Of a stretch of 64,000 bases of DNA, positions 46,679 to 57,159 are shown piece after piece; the stretch's first letter is position 1, and each line of letters begins with the position of its first letter. A program made the translations under genes and the position numbers. The notes under the pieces are model-generated. The model was not told the origin of the DNA and did no database searches. It saw only the letters and a list, made by a program, of their open reading frames with translations. This DNA is from Reticulitermes lucifugus. Lineage: Eukaryota; Arthropoda; Insecta; Blattodea; Rhinotermitidae. Location of the stretch: NCBI GenBank assembly GCA_026260175.1, contig JAKCWW010000283.1:30187-94186 (forward strand), given 5' to 3'.

Positions 46679-46872
46679 TAGCGTGGGTTTGATTCTGACT
46701 CGAAGCATGATTTTTGCATTTCTTTCCTGTGTTTTGTTGTCGTGTATACTGTGGAGGCTTGTGCCTGGTAGATACCTCGTTCAAGGAATCTTACCAGTGT
46801 GAATGAGTGTGATTCAGAAAATCAGTAATCTGGAGACCCTGGATCGAATCGGCCGGTATTGCCACAGAGATA
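46679..46872 (+). repeat. SINE S1 3' part, continuation after the mariner remnant
   Basis: AGCGTGGGTTTGATTCTGAC is the B-box region. The body GTGTGAATGAGTGTGATTCA and tail TAATCTGGAGACCCTGGATC follow S1 order. Confidence 0.65.
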
Positions 46873-46879
46873 AACATTT

Positions 46880-48300
46880 TGTTTTAGGGAAACGTATGAC
46901 GGTGGGAACTAACTGGAACTGATAGAACTGACCCAGGATGTGTTTAATCACGGAATGTTGATGATGTCGAGCCTTCAGGTTCTTTTACCCGTTACGTTTT
47001 TAGATACCGTAGGAATAAGAGGGTTATTTACTCCGTTTATGTATTGAACTTGTCACATGTTTCCCGAGGGGTTTAAAGCGGAATGTACTTATGCCCCTTT
47101 AGTAACGATCGCATTCAGTCGTACATTCTTCAGTAGCTATGTCCTTTAACCTATCTGCCATTAATTTCCTATTGGTCATGTTTTAGCGACGTAGAAGCCA
47201 CGATAAAGTCAAGATAATACGCGGTGTATTAGAGACTCGGAATGTTCTACATATAGTGGAACCACCTGACAGAACTGTCTCCTTATTCCATTATTGATGC
47301 ATTTAGATCTTTCCATAGATACGTTTCTTATCAATATAAAGTAAAAAAACAAGTGTCTTAATAAAGATGTCATTCAAATAGCTTTGTACTTTTTATCATT
47401 GTTCTTGCTGCTGGTCCTTTGCTTCGGGTGGCGGAGATAGAATCATTTTGCTTCTGAGTACACCCCTGATTTTGCTTTCCATTCGATTATCTATTATCTA
47501 TTTTAGTTTTGTTATCCTATTTTTTCCAGAACAAAATCCGTAACGCAGATACTGACTTAAAAGTATCGGTGGCTGTTTAGTAATGTAAAGTATTTTCTTC
47601 TTTTGCAGAAACCCAGATTTTACCACCGTATTAATATAAGTCTATTAGGGAAAACCTTTTAAGGCAGTTTAATTCGTTGGCAACCTTGTTTTATAAAACT
47701 TTAATATCATCTTCCCGTCTATATTTTGGTGTCTTACCTCGAGTTGTTCAGACAAAAATATGATAGGTAACAATAGGTATTATTTCCCTGTATGCCTGCT
47801 ACAAGTCCTAGCCACCTCTTCTTCATTCAATCCCTTGAACCATACAGATGCTGAGTACAAATGATGAAGCCACTGCCTATGAAGTTTTATCCATCTTCCT
47901 CGTTTTCATGACACTGATACCCAAGACATGTCAAACAAATTTTTTTGCCAGTTTGTTTGCATGATTTTATAATTCAGACTCGAAGGGAAAAAGTGTAATG
48001 TTTTCAAACAATTTGATCCGAAAAATATTTACATCTGACAAGGCTCTACGAGTATATGGTAAGAGTAATTTGGGTATACGTAGATTCTTTTGTTGTTGAG
48101 GTAACGAAATCGCGTAAGATAAGCTAAGCTCTTTACTTTTCTTCTTGTTTCTCTGTGGGATTTCTCGAAATCGAATCGAATCTTGTCCTGGGTTATTCGG
48201 CTCTCCTGACAAGTTTCATAGTTTTATTAGATTCCACCAGATATATGTACAGCAAGTACCTTACAGTTTGGTGAAGGCATTTTCCGTCATTATATTCTTC
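46880..48300. other. AT-rich non-coding stretch
   Basis: Nothing recognised beyond CTGACCCAGGATGTGTTTAA at 46929, which is shared in part with the P2-type copy at 54874-54892. Confidence 0.45.
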
Positions 48301-48308
48301 AAGTGATC

Positions 48309-48560
48309 GCAACAGCAGCGTAGTTAACCTGCCGGGGTCCCCTGCAGATCGATAATGGAGGGCCCCTACAATTATTAGCGAAGTTAATACCAGATCTCAT
48401 AACAGCGGCGCAGAATACTGCCTTCTCTCAGAAGTGAAGATAGTCCATAAAAAACCACAATAAAGTTTAGTCTTCTAGACGTTTGGGCCCCACTCCGCTG
48501 ATCTGTGGGACCCCACGGCTCCGCTGAGTTTGCTGGGGCCTTAATTGTGCCGCTGTTTGG
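48309..48560. mobile_element. Imperfect inverted-repeat element, GC-rich ends
   Basis: ACAGCAGCGTAGTTAACCTG plus CCGGGGTCCCCTGCAGATCG on the left face TGATCTGTGGGACCCCACGG and GGGGCCTTAATTGTGCCGCTGT on the right, inverted. The interior also pairs (GGAGGGCCCC with GGGCCCCACTCC). Family unknown. Confidence 0.5.
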
Positions 48561-48878
48561 CTAGCCTATTATTCGACGTTCAGTGACATATGCTGCTAAC
48601 ACACCGTCGTTTAACGATGCTGAAGTCTCTTTTCGTCATTCACAATTACCTCACAATTTTAATTCAACTTCATGTGTTACGTGTAATTCGTAAGGTACTC
48701 AATGTATTCAGTTTATTGTACCAACTACATGCACATTTTTAGTTGCGTATGAATGTTAAACACGTAGCTGCGACATGCAACTAACTACGTGCATTTATTT
48801 GGTACAGTAAATTGAAAACATTGATCTAAAAAATGCAAGAAATGGACAACTTTAAAAGAATAGTAAGGTACCCTTTAA

Positions 48879-49086
48879 CCCTTTGAAAGCTAAAAGTAAT
48901 CTACATGATATATATTGAAAATTCAGTTCGTACCTCACAGAGAACAGTGCGTCCATTCAAGAGCCATGTGATGTGATAATGGTTGTTTATTTTGAGAATC
49001 TTTCGGGACATCTAATACAGTGTGTGGAGAAAATGTTTTTAGTGTTATACCAGCCGGTATATATGCTAACCACTAGGCTTAAAGGG
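48879..49086. mobile_element. piggyBac-type MITE with TTAA duplication
   Basis: The 208-bp element begins CCCTTTGAAAGC and ends GGCTTAAAGGG, flanked on both sides by TTAA (48875-48878 and 49087-49090), the target duplication of piggyBac elements. The interior includes CAGTTCGTACCTCACAGAGA, shared with the copies at 2983 and 53745 and, inverted, at 50625. It has no coding capacity. Confidence 0.8.
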
Positions 49087-49090
49087 TTAA

Positions 49091-50620
49091 TAAAAGAAAA
49101 AAACTGCCTTTCGAATTACGTCTTCTGAGAATTTATTGACTTCAGTGCAGCGACGATAGGTCTACTAATGTAATTCGAAAAAAGCGTCTGATGTAAGCCT
49201 CTACGTTTGCAATTTCTTGCGTCACCCTCGCCCTCGAAGTGATCTTTCTCCAATTCTGCTGTGTCATATGCATATAAGAGCCACACTTTGGTCGACACTT
49301 ATATAATATCCAAACTCGTCTGTCTCTGGGAGGCCGAATCAATTTCTTTACATGAATTGCCTCTAAACATGGACTTACGCAACCGGAAACGAACATTTCG
49401 GTGCTTATTATCTATCATTAATTACATATAAAAGATTAGTGCAAATGACGTCACAATATTAACGTATTTACATATTATAAGCAGATTAACTTGTTATGCA
49501 ACTATTTTTGTCAGGAAATGTTCTACTTTCGGGAATTTATCTGTAAAACAGGGGTGGTGAATATCTGACAGTGACAATACGTTTGAGGTCTAAAGAACTG
49601 TGACAAAAACACTTTGCTTCAAAGATGGCTAAATACGACTTACTGGTACGTACTGACTGAACATACGTTACAGATAGGATAATTGTGATATCATATTTTA
49701 TCTTTGGTTGCTGTTAGGACGCGTATTAAGCTGAATCCGGACTGGGGCATACTTGGCCTTTTATTTCCCATTTGTAGGCTCATCAATGACCAGATAACTT
49801 GCCATTTGTTGGCGCGGGAGTCAAGAAGCATCATGGTGACGGGGGAAGCACTATTTTCGCATTATCAAGATATTCTCTCTGTTTCAAAGACGCCCACACT
49901 GAGTGAATATGCTTCCAACAGAGTAAATGTTCTTGAAACTCTTCACATCCTTTGTGGCCATCTGAGGTTAGTTTTCCAGTGGCCACGCAGTGCGGACTGC
50001 AGCTGTGTCCAGCGTTAAGGGAATAGGCTAGCAATTTATCTGGTTTATGCAGTAATTTAAGTAGGAACCTATGACTATTTAGGTGGAATGAGACTGAGTG
50101 TTTATATTCCTGGTAAATGGTTAATTGTACCAGTCTCGGGTGTTGGATGCACGAATAAGTAAGGGTGGAAAGGGTACAGGGCAAAGTCGAATTACACAGA
50201 GAAAGCTATCCCGTTGTCACTTTGTTCTATCACAAACATCACATGGACTGCCCTGGGAACCTAATTCTTGCATTTTCTTAGTTATCTGGATTTTAATAAC
50301 CCTGTATACTTTTTTCTGTGGTTACTCTATTTTCTGTATATTGTGTACTTTGAAATAAACGTTGAGGAAATGCTGTTGTTATGTTTCAAAGAACAGTGGT
50401 TACTGTACACCGCCCATTTAAACGTTAAAAGGCCCTGAATTTTGTCCATAGACTTTATGTACCAGTTTGATGTGTCTCTCACAAAAAAAAACAGCGGTTA
50501 TTTTCCTAAATAAAATAAACTCTTTGGTATTTTAAAAGGAAAAAGCAGTGTATTTTCTGTGTAACGGCGCTGAATTTTTAAATACTCGTATTATTTGTAC
50601 AAATTCTAGGCTTCAGTTTC
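49091..50620. other. Non-coding stretch with an unassigned open region
   Basis: At 49704-50018 (plus, 104 codons) and 49831-50184 (minus, 117 codons) both strands are open over mixed-composition DNA. Neither translation shows a family I know, and overlap of open frames on both strands argues against a gene. The rest holds nothing recognised. Confidence 0.4.
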
Positions 50621-50624
50621 TTGA

Positions 50625-50841
50625 CCTTTTAAAGCCTGATGCACCAAGATGTTTGACGTTCAAGAATTGTACATTCTGCCCACACTGTATTTTGTGTTTT
50701 GTATTTATCTCAGAGCAAACAGCGACTTCACCCAATATAACATCAAATGATTGGTTTTTTTATAACTCACATGAAAAGTGTTTACTGCTCGGTACGAACT
50801 GGGTCTTTAAATAAAACAGTTTACACTTCGTGTTTAAAGGG
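50625..50841 (-). mobile_element. piggyBac-type MITE relative
   Basis: It ends GTTTAAAGGG followed by TTAA (50842-50845), matching the right end of the element at 48879. It contains CGGTACGAACTGGGTCTTTA and ATTCTGCCCACACTGTATTT, which match the copies at 2983 (inverted) and 42020 (same sense). The left terminus is uncertain. Confidence 0.6.
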
Positions 50842-50849
50842 TTAATGAA

Positions 50850-51910
50850 ATAGGAACGTCGCCGCAGGACGGAATGAATTTTCCTTACTGACGATGAAAA
50901 CCTTTGGACTCGGTCATTCGGACTGATCTTCTATCAGAACGTATGGCAATCGTAATTTATATCCCCATATCCTAAACTACCTATTCTTATTCAAGGATTA
51001 TAAAAGAGAAGATTCTTTTCTAAGGACCAATATCCTCTCTGCGTCATACTGTGTGGTCCCTGAGATACGTCAAGACATGTAGTTCTATACAATAAGTAGA
51101 ATTTTGTTGTTTTTGGACAGATATTAATTTAATTTTTGTCTTTTTTTTAATCCTGAATTAATATAATTAGTCCAGTCTTTTTTGTAGGTCTGTTAAGTTA
51201 AATTTGAAAATTTACCCTTATACTTTTTAGTGTTGGATAATGGATGTATAAAGAAACTGACGCCTGTAATGTTCGAGGCACAAGAATCCTGTTGATGTGT
51301 GAGGACATTAGTCGGGCGGGCTAGGGACAGTAGCCTGAACAGAGCCGTGGCGGGAGGGGAGGGGGCAAATTCACTATATTATGGAGATATCACGATAAGA
51401 TCCAGTAATTATTACGTGTCCTTTCGTCTCTCTGTATCTTCCCAGACTACTACAGTAATATCAACAGACATTCTGAGAGCATGAGTGGAGTAACTTAAAT
51501 GTATTCAAAATTTTGATGGATTTACATCAACTGCGGACGTTATTCAGAGTTAAATTAGCAAAAATGTAGTTGTCAGTGGCGGAAATATGATTGGGAAAGT
51601 TTGACAACGTGGCGTTTCATAATAACATATTTTAACATAATAAAAAAATATTTTTTTTTCTGATTTCGGGAAACACAGGACAAAAAGCATTTTTATATTT
51701 TTTTAGTCTTCATAGATTTAGGCAGTCCTTGAGAAAAGTCGATTCCCCCATTCAAGAGTCCTACAAAATATTTGCACACAAAAATCAGAAAACCGGAAAG
51801 TGGGTTTCCCTGGCCCGCACTAGCGTTTAGCGCCGGGGGCTAACAGATGGATACTTTAATAACTTTGTATTTATCCTCAAATTCTTTTTCGCGTAAAACG
51901 TGAACCTAAG
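50850..51910. other. Non-coding stretch, nothing recognised
   Basis: AT-rich, with T runs near 51140 and 51650. No supported feature. Confidence 0.5.
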
Positions 51911-51917
51911 GGACCGT

Positions 51918-52305
51918 GGTGACTAAAACCAACAAATGCACACAAGTTTATGAAAATATATTATAAACTTAGTAATACCTCCTACATGTTTCGGCCACTC
52001 ATGTGGCCTTCCTCAGGGAAGTGCTTTATAAAGAATAAATACATTGAGATGTTACATAAGTGTGTGAACCAATGCAATGTAAAATATGAATATTCAAATT
52101 AATATTTAATAATTGATATTAATATTTAATATGTTACATGTGCCTTGGTTCACAAACTTTTGTAACATCTCAATGTATTTAATCTTCGTAACACACTCCC
52201 CTGAGGATGGCCACATGAGTGGCCGAAATATGTAGGAGGTATTGATACGTTTATACTAGTAACATATTTTCATAAACATGTGTGCATTTGCTGGGTTTAG
52301 TCACC
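51918..52305. mobile_element. Long palindromic foldback element F4
   Basis: About 388 bp that folds on itself end to end. GGTGACTAAAACCAACAAAT begins the left arm and ATTTGCTGGGTTTAGTCACC ends the right. Next inward, TACCTCCTACATGTTTCGGC faces GGCCGAAATATGTAGGAGGT. Further in, AATACATTGAGATGTTACAT faces TGTAACATCTCAATGTATTT. Modules at 51989-52017 (minus) and 52201-52229 (plus) have a six-pair stem GGCCAC/GTGGCC. Confidence 0.88.
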
Positions 52306-52329
52306 ATAGCTAACTGTTAAATGTACGTT

Positions 52330-52600
52330 TATGGATCATTTAAAACCCAAGGGACAACTTTGAAGACCTCTGCGAGGGTAAAGTTGTCCCTGAGCATTCC
52401 ATGATTTACGTATGTGGGAGTGAATGTGTTGCTGATCTCATTCTTAACTTCGGCTTTGCATGAAGGTGAACGGTCAGCTTCATGGCTCTGCCACTTTTGT
52501 CCCAGAACAAGAGCTCTCAGCGCTTCTTGAGAAGTTTGCTCGGTGGGTCCCAGAGGCGGTCTGGGTGATTTCACTTATATGCAGGTGAATCCTAAAGAAT
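52330..52600 (-). repeat. Coding-like island, probably a dispersed repeat
   Basis: Minus-strand frame: MKSPRPPLGPTEQTSQEALR, ending YVNHGMLRDNFTLAEVF. The string CKAEVKNE...YVxHGxxRDNFTL is one I recall, without certainty, from repeat-derived predictions in cockroach and termite genomes. Internally, GGGACAACTTTGAAGACC and GAGGGTAAAGTTGTCCC form a short inverted repeat (52352-52391). No gene is claimed. Confidence 0.35.
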
Positions 52601-52609
52601 GATGTGGAC

Positions 52610-53740
52610 TGGATTCATCCGGCTCAGGATAGAGGCCTGTGGTAAGCCCTTATGGAAACAGTAACGAAACATTTTGTTCCATTAAGGGATTGAAATTTCT
52701 CGACCAGCTTAGTGATTTTTGTGTCCTCCAAAAGGAGTCTATTCAGTGGTTATTGTTTTGTGCTTATTTGAAGGGATTATAGTTGATACAGAATCGGTGA
52801 AAACCCAACGTTCTTACTTCTGTTACATTTAGTTTCAGTCTAAACTTGTGTTTGTTTTGAAAATTGTTAAATATTTTGAAACTTTGAAGTTTACTTTTTT
52901 TCTTTGTACCTTTTGCACGAAATTTGTCAGGTCACTTCTTTTATTTTCGTTTTAGAATGTAAACTAATCCCTGTCCTCTTATTAAAGCGTGGAATGGCGG
53001 GGGACGAAGGCAAGTACGTAACTAACATATTCTGTTTACTCGTTGTTTGTCTTGATTTTTAACTCGACTACGTATTAAGCAATTCGCTACTCACGAAGTT
53101 TTTACTTGCTGAAATGTAAACAAGACAAGAATCGCGTGCTTTTTATAAAACTGCTGCATGTCGCATTGCATTCATGGCCTGGACAGGGACAACTACTTTT
53201 TGTAAATTCGTAAGTCCTTCGTACTTTTTGTCTTGGAGATTAAAAGGCAGGGACTATTTTCACTATCTCTCCAATTACCAGATTTTCAATTGCCCTACGC
53301 CGTAAAATTTGTTGTTTGGTGGAATATTGAATCCAAATGTCAGTAAAATTTGTTATCTACAATTTTGATAACGAGTTGTCTAACAGTATATTTTTGTGCT
53401 GCAGAACTTACAATGTTATTTCTTTACTCAGCAAGCTTAAATGACTGATTTTAATGAATCTAAGTGAATCTTAAATATTATGTTACATAAACTAATACGT
53501 ATCGATTATATATACTTAAATATATGGTTCTTCAAAACTGTAATGGAAGTCACATAAGTAGGCCTACCCTAATTTTTTAGTGGTACTATTATTAATGTTT
53601 TTAACAGGGCACGAACTGAATATGTTGTAGACTTTGAATTTATTATTAGATTTTATTTTTTTATGAATTTTTTTTTGGGGGGTGAGCCTCAAGGCTTCTT
53701 CCGATCACAAAGGTGCTATACGATATTTTAAGCAATCTGA
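52610..53740. other. AT-rich non-coding stretch
   Basis: Nothing recognised. Confidence 0.5.
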
Positions 53741-53744
53741 CCAA

Positions 53745-53870
53745 GTAAATACCTTCCGTTCGTACCTCACAGATAACACCTATAGGAGTCACTTTTCATA
53801 AGGAATTGTGTGTACCAAGGTAAGAGTGACGTGTCAGTTATTGCAAACATTTTTATATTGTGATGAATCT
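53745..53870 (+). mobile_element. Possible piggyBac-type MITE fragment
   Basis: CCGTTCGTACCTCACAGATAACACC matches the interior of the element at 48879 (GTTCGTACCTCACAGAGAACA). Termini not found. Confidence 0.4.
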
Positions 53871-54156
53871 GCGACTTTGAATCTTCTTTTTCGGAATTGA
53901 TATCCAGGTTTTGCCATGGTAATTTTACGAGGTTGTAAGAAAGGTTTATCTAAGATTGACGAATGGAATGACCGAAGCCCATTTTAAGAAAGTATTTCTG
54001 AATTTGCCCGTAAGAACCAGGTTAAACAACGAAATATTTCATAGTGGTTAATCATTGTTCCCTTAAACTTTCGAATCCCCTAATTCCCGAAACAAAAAGG
54101 ATGATATTAGATATCTTCTTCCTTACATTTCCACAGTCACATACAACGTCTGTAGT

Positions 54157-54440
54157 CCGGGATAGAGTAGTCGGTGTAACTACTTGCTACGGGATGGACG
54201 TTCCGGGGATCGAACCCCAGTGGGGGCGAAATTTTCCGCACCCATCCAGGCTAGCCCTGACGGCTACCCAGCCTGCAGTACAATGGGTAACGTGTCTCTT
54301 TCCCAGCGGTAAATCGGCCGGGGCATGGCGTTGACCACCCACCACCATCTAGGGCTGAGGTTAAAGAAAGTGTACAGCTATGCCTCTACTCGCCCTCTGG
54401 GACTTCATGGCCTGTTCTAGGGTGAACCTTACTTTTTAAC
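54157..54440 (+). repeat. SINE family S3, full-length-like copy
   Basis: A-box region GGGATAGAGTAGTCGGTGTA, B box GGGGATCGAACCCCAGTGGG, body CTTTCCCAGCGGTAAATCGG and GTTGACCACCCACCACCATC, 3' part GGGACTTCATGGCCTGTTC. Confidence 0.85.
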
Positions 54441-54774
54441 ACACAATTTCTAGTGTTAAGGAGCCACGAAAATATATTTAGATATTGGGAGCTGTTACTC
54501 TTAATGCTCTCAAACAGCAAATGGAACCAGAAAAATGTAATCGAACAGCAGTTCTAAACACGATGTCTCTTGCTCAGCATATGGCGACTATAGGCCTTAA
54601 TTCCTTACATGGTCTGTGTAACGTACAATGTTAAACAATAGTACATATTCTACCGTTGAAAACAAATACTTAGACAGGGCCAAAATTTGTCCACATAGGA
54701 CGATGCAATCTGTTTTAAACATTTTTCGAATTAGTGGTATTTTGGCTTCGTACTTGGTGTTGAAGAGGTATGAC

Positions 54775-54900
54775 ACTGTTTTTAAGATCGGTAATACAAC
54801 GTTTCGAAGGAAAATAATGCCTCCATCTTCAGAGTTGCGCTTCAGTAAGTTGTGAAGAGAGCAGGTATATGGAACTGACTCAGGATTGTGTTTAATAGTA
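54775..54900. mobile_element. P2 foldback element, partial
   Basis: ACAACGTTTCGAAGGAAAAT and GCCTCCATCTTCAGAGTTGC form the module box (54801-54832, minus sense). ACTGACTCAGGATTGTGTTT follows, as in other P2 relatives. Confidence 0.6.
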
Positions 54901-55559
54901 GCCCTTATTGTCAGCAGTTATAGTGCGATAGATTTAGGTACCTAATGATACGAATGAGAACATACAATGTTTCAGGGGTTTTGGCGTTTCTATGTCTTGA
55001 TGATTTTAAGGAAACAGCGGTCATCCTGAAAGCATGCGAACGGAAACAGGCATGGAAATGTTTACCCGGCATTTGGCTGGAGGGTTTTTGCATGTATTTA
55101 TTAACGGAAAGGGAGCTGGGAGGATCTTCCAGCCATACCTTCTAGGTTTGATATTTTAAAATGCAAGTCCCTTTACGGATGAAATATTACCAGCCGTGTC
55201 TGTATACAAAAGCTTTCCATGTTCGCTTAAATAACTCTTTAACTGTTCCTGCGGTGTTAGAATACATTTCGTAAACAATCATCTCCAGCGAAGCTGAAAA
55301 TAATTTGGTATGAAATTTCATGCATTTCATTCATTCTGTTCTGAGCTCTCGAATGTTCTACGGGTATATAATGGTACGAAATTCTATGCGAGGTCAAGAA
55401 TTATTCTAACGACGTGGCTAAATCTCTCACGGTAGAATCTGAAGCTACAGCGCTGTTATTATGAATGCACGCCATTAGACACATTACCTTAAAGGAGGAC
55501 CTAGCGTGAAATTCTGTCCGACATACAAATGCGACATCAGTTACGTACGTATATTTCCG

Positions 55560-55832
55560 GGCCGCCGGGATAGCGTTGTCGGTATGGAGACTACTACGGG
55601 CTGGATGGTTTGGGGTTTGAACCCCGGTGGGGACTAGATTTCCCGTGCCCCAAGGCCAACCCGCCCTCCTGTAAAATAGGAAGTGGGGCTCATTCCAGGG
55701 GTTAAAGCGACCGGATTGTGGTGCTGACCACCCACCCTTTTCTAGCGCCGAGATTGCGAATGGGTTGGAGTTATAACTATGCTTCCCCTCTGTGCCTGCA
55801 TAGGCATGTCATGGGGTAACCTTTATCTTTTA
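55560..55832 (+). repeat. SINE family S3, best-preserved copy
   Basis: A-box region GCCGGGATAGCGTTGTCGGT. The B box GGGGTTTGAACCCCGGTGGG is a good match to GGTTCGAAnCC. Body GCCAACCCGCCCTCCTGTAA and GTGCTGACCACCCACCC; 3' part GGCATGTCATGGGGTAAC. Confidence 0.87.
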
Positions 55833-55839
55833 CACGTTT

Positions 55840-56130
55840 TGTGATTCATGTCTCGTAACAGAAGTGTGTTCATTTCAAAAACAGTAACAGCAGAGCACAA
55901 CTGAGTTGCTTATTTCGAAAAGGTGACACGTGGCATTTTTTTTTTGGAATTTTGCGTTTATTTTGTCATAGTGCTCTCTCGGCCTTCCTTGTTTTCAGCA
56001 TTTTGGAAAAGGTAAATTGTAATGTCCCTTTCGTCTATAAAAACTGTTGTCATTTTACTGTTTAGTTGTAAAAGGCCACAAGTACGGCGTATACATGTTA
56101 CACGTACAAGTACATGTTGCTTTTTCGAAA
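55840..56130. other. AT-rich non-coding stretch
   Basis: Nothing recognised. Confidence 0.5.
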
Positions 56131-56134
56131 TAAC

Positions 56135-56224
56135 CGAGTCAACTAGTATATTTAAAAAAATCTCGGCTACATGTTTCGGCTTTGGAACATGTAGCTGAGA
56201 TTTTTCATATATAAGTTTTCTCGA
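56135..56224. mobile_element. Short foldback element F6
   Basis: Left arm CGAGTCAACTAGTATATTTA then AATCTCGGCTACATGTT; right arm AACATGTAGCTGAGATTTTT then ATATATAAGTTTTCTCG, inverted with several mismatches. The loop TCGGCTTTGG is a reduced form of the F centre without the full CTGAnGA box. Confidence 0.7.
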
Positions 56225-56969
56225 CTTTTATTGTTATCTTTACGTGTAAATGCGCAACGGGACGAATGACAGAGATGTGTTCCTGTCATATGTTTCTCAT
56301 GTGATAACCGGAATTAAGGAGCCTATTTGACTGAAATAGACCCAGTATTAACGTTAACAGTCTACTGTGAACCATCCCAGGGCTGTGATTTGGGATTTGT
56401 GGTGGACAAAGTGACACTGGTACAGATTTTTCTTCGAGTTTTTCGGTCTTCCCCTGTCAGGGTCATCTTCATGCATCTACCGTCAACGGTATATAATCAT
56501 AGTAATTGGCAATGTCGTTAAATAAAGCAGTAGAAGCAAGAGGACAAACATGATGAGCACAAACGGAACGCCTAAGTAGTCACTAGATGACAAACCACTG
56601 GGACAAAAAGTTATGAGCACAGTGGGAAAGAATTAAGGCACCACTTGCAAGTTAAGATCTACTCGTAAGCCTAATGCTGCGTAGTTCATAGTGGTGATGA
56701 CAACAAAAGAACTCCGGAAAACATTTGAACTTAAGGAGGACAAAGTGAGCCATTTAGGGTGTAGGAAGAGGAACTTTGTGATTTATATAGATCACACGGT
56801 GGTATTAGCGTAGTGAAATCTAAACAGATACGATACAATGGGCGCGTGGCAGTGATTTGGATACAAGATACGCTTACAGAATCTTGTTGGGGAACTTCTT
56901 TCGAAACGGTCAGTTGGAGGACCGATAAGGAGACACAAGGGTAACACTAAAATGGAACTTGGAGATATA

Positions 56970-57152
56970 GAAATCTGTGGTCTTCTGGGTAAATACACGG
57001 GGTCGTGTGGTAATTATTTACCGACGTTTCGGGACAACGTGTCGGTCCCATCTTCANNNNNNNNNNNNNNNNNNNNNNNNNNNNNNNNNNNNNNNNNNNN
57101 NNNNNNAATTACCACACGACGCCGTGTAATTACCCAGAAGACCACAGATTTC
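56970..57152. mobile_element. Foldback element, family P1, both ends, central gap
   Basis: GAAATCTGTGGTCTTCTGGG at the left end is mirrored by CCCAGAAGACCACAGATTTC at the right end. CGTGTGGTAATTATTTACCG leads to the module box CGTTTCGGGAC...GTCCCATCTTCA. N at 57057-57106 replace the rest, and the sequence returns with AATTACCACACGACGCCGTG. This defines the P1 ends. Confidence 0.8.
57057..57106. other. Assembly gap (50 N) at the centre of a palindrome
   Basis: Placed just after the hairpin module, before the returning arm. Confidence 0.95.
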
Positions 57153-57159
57153 ATCAACA

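Noticed and set aside
49704-50184. Overlapping 104- and 117-codon frames as exons
   Set aside because: No family similarity is recognised, and both strands are open, which is a composition effect.
4362-52305. The recurring module as a canonical hammerhead ribozyme
   Set aside because: The CTGAnGA and GAAA boxes fit, but there is an extra base before stem II, and I could not find a stem I or a proper NUH cleavage site. The mirrored arm explains most apparent stem III pairing.
55560-55640. A functional tRNA gene in the S3 head
   Set aside because: The same head occurs several times attached to one common non-tRNA body, so it is a SINE.
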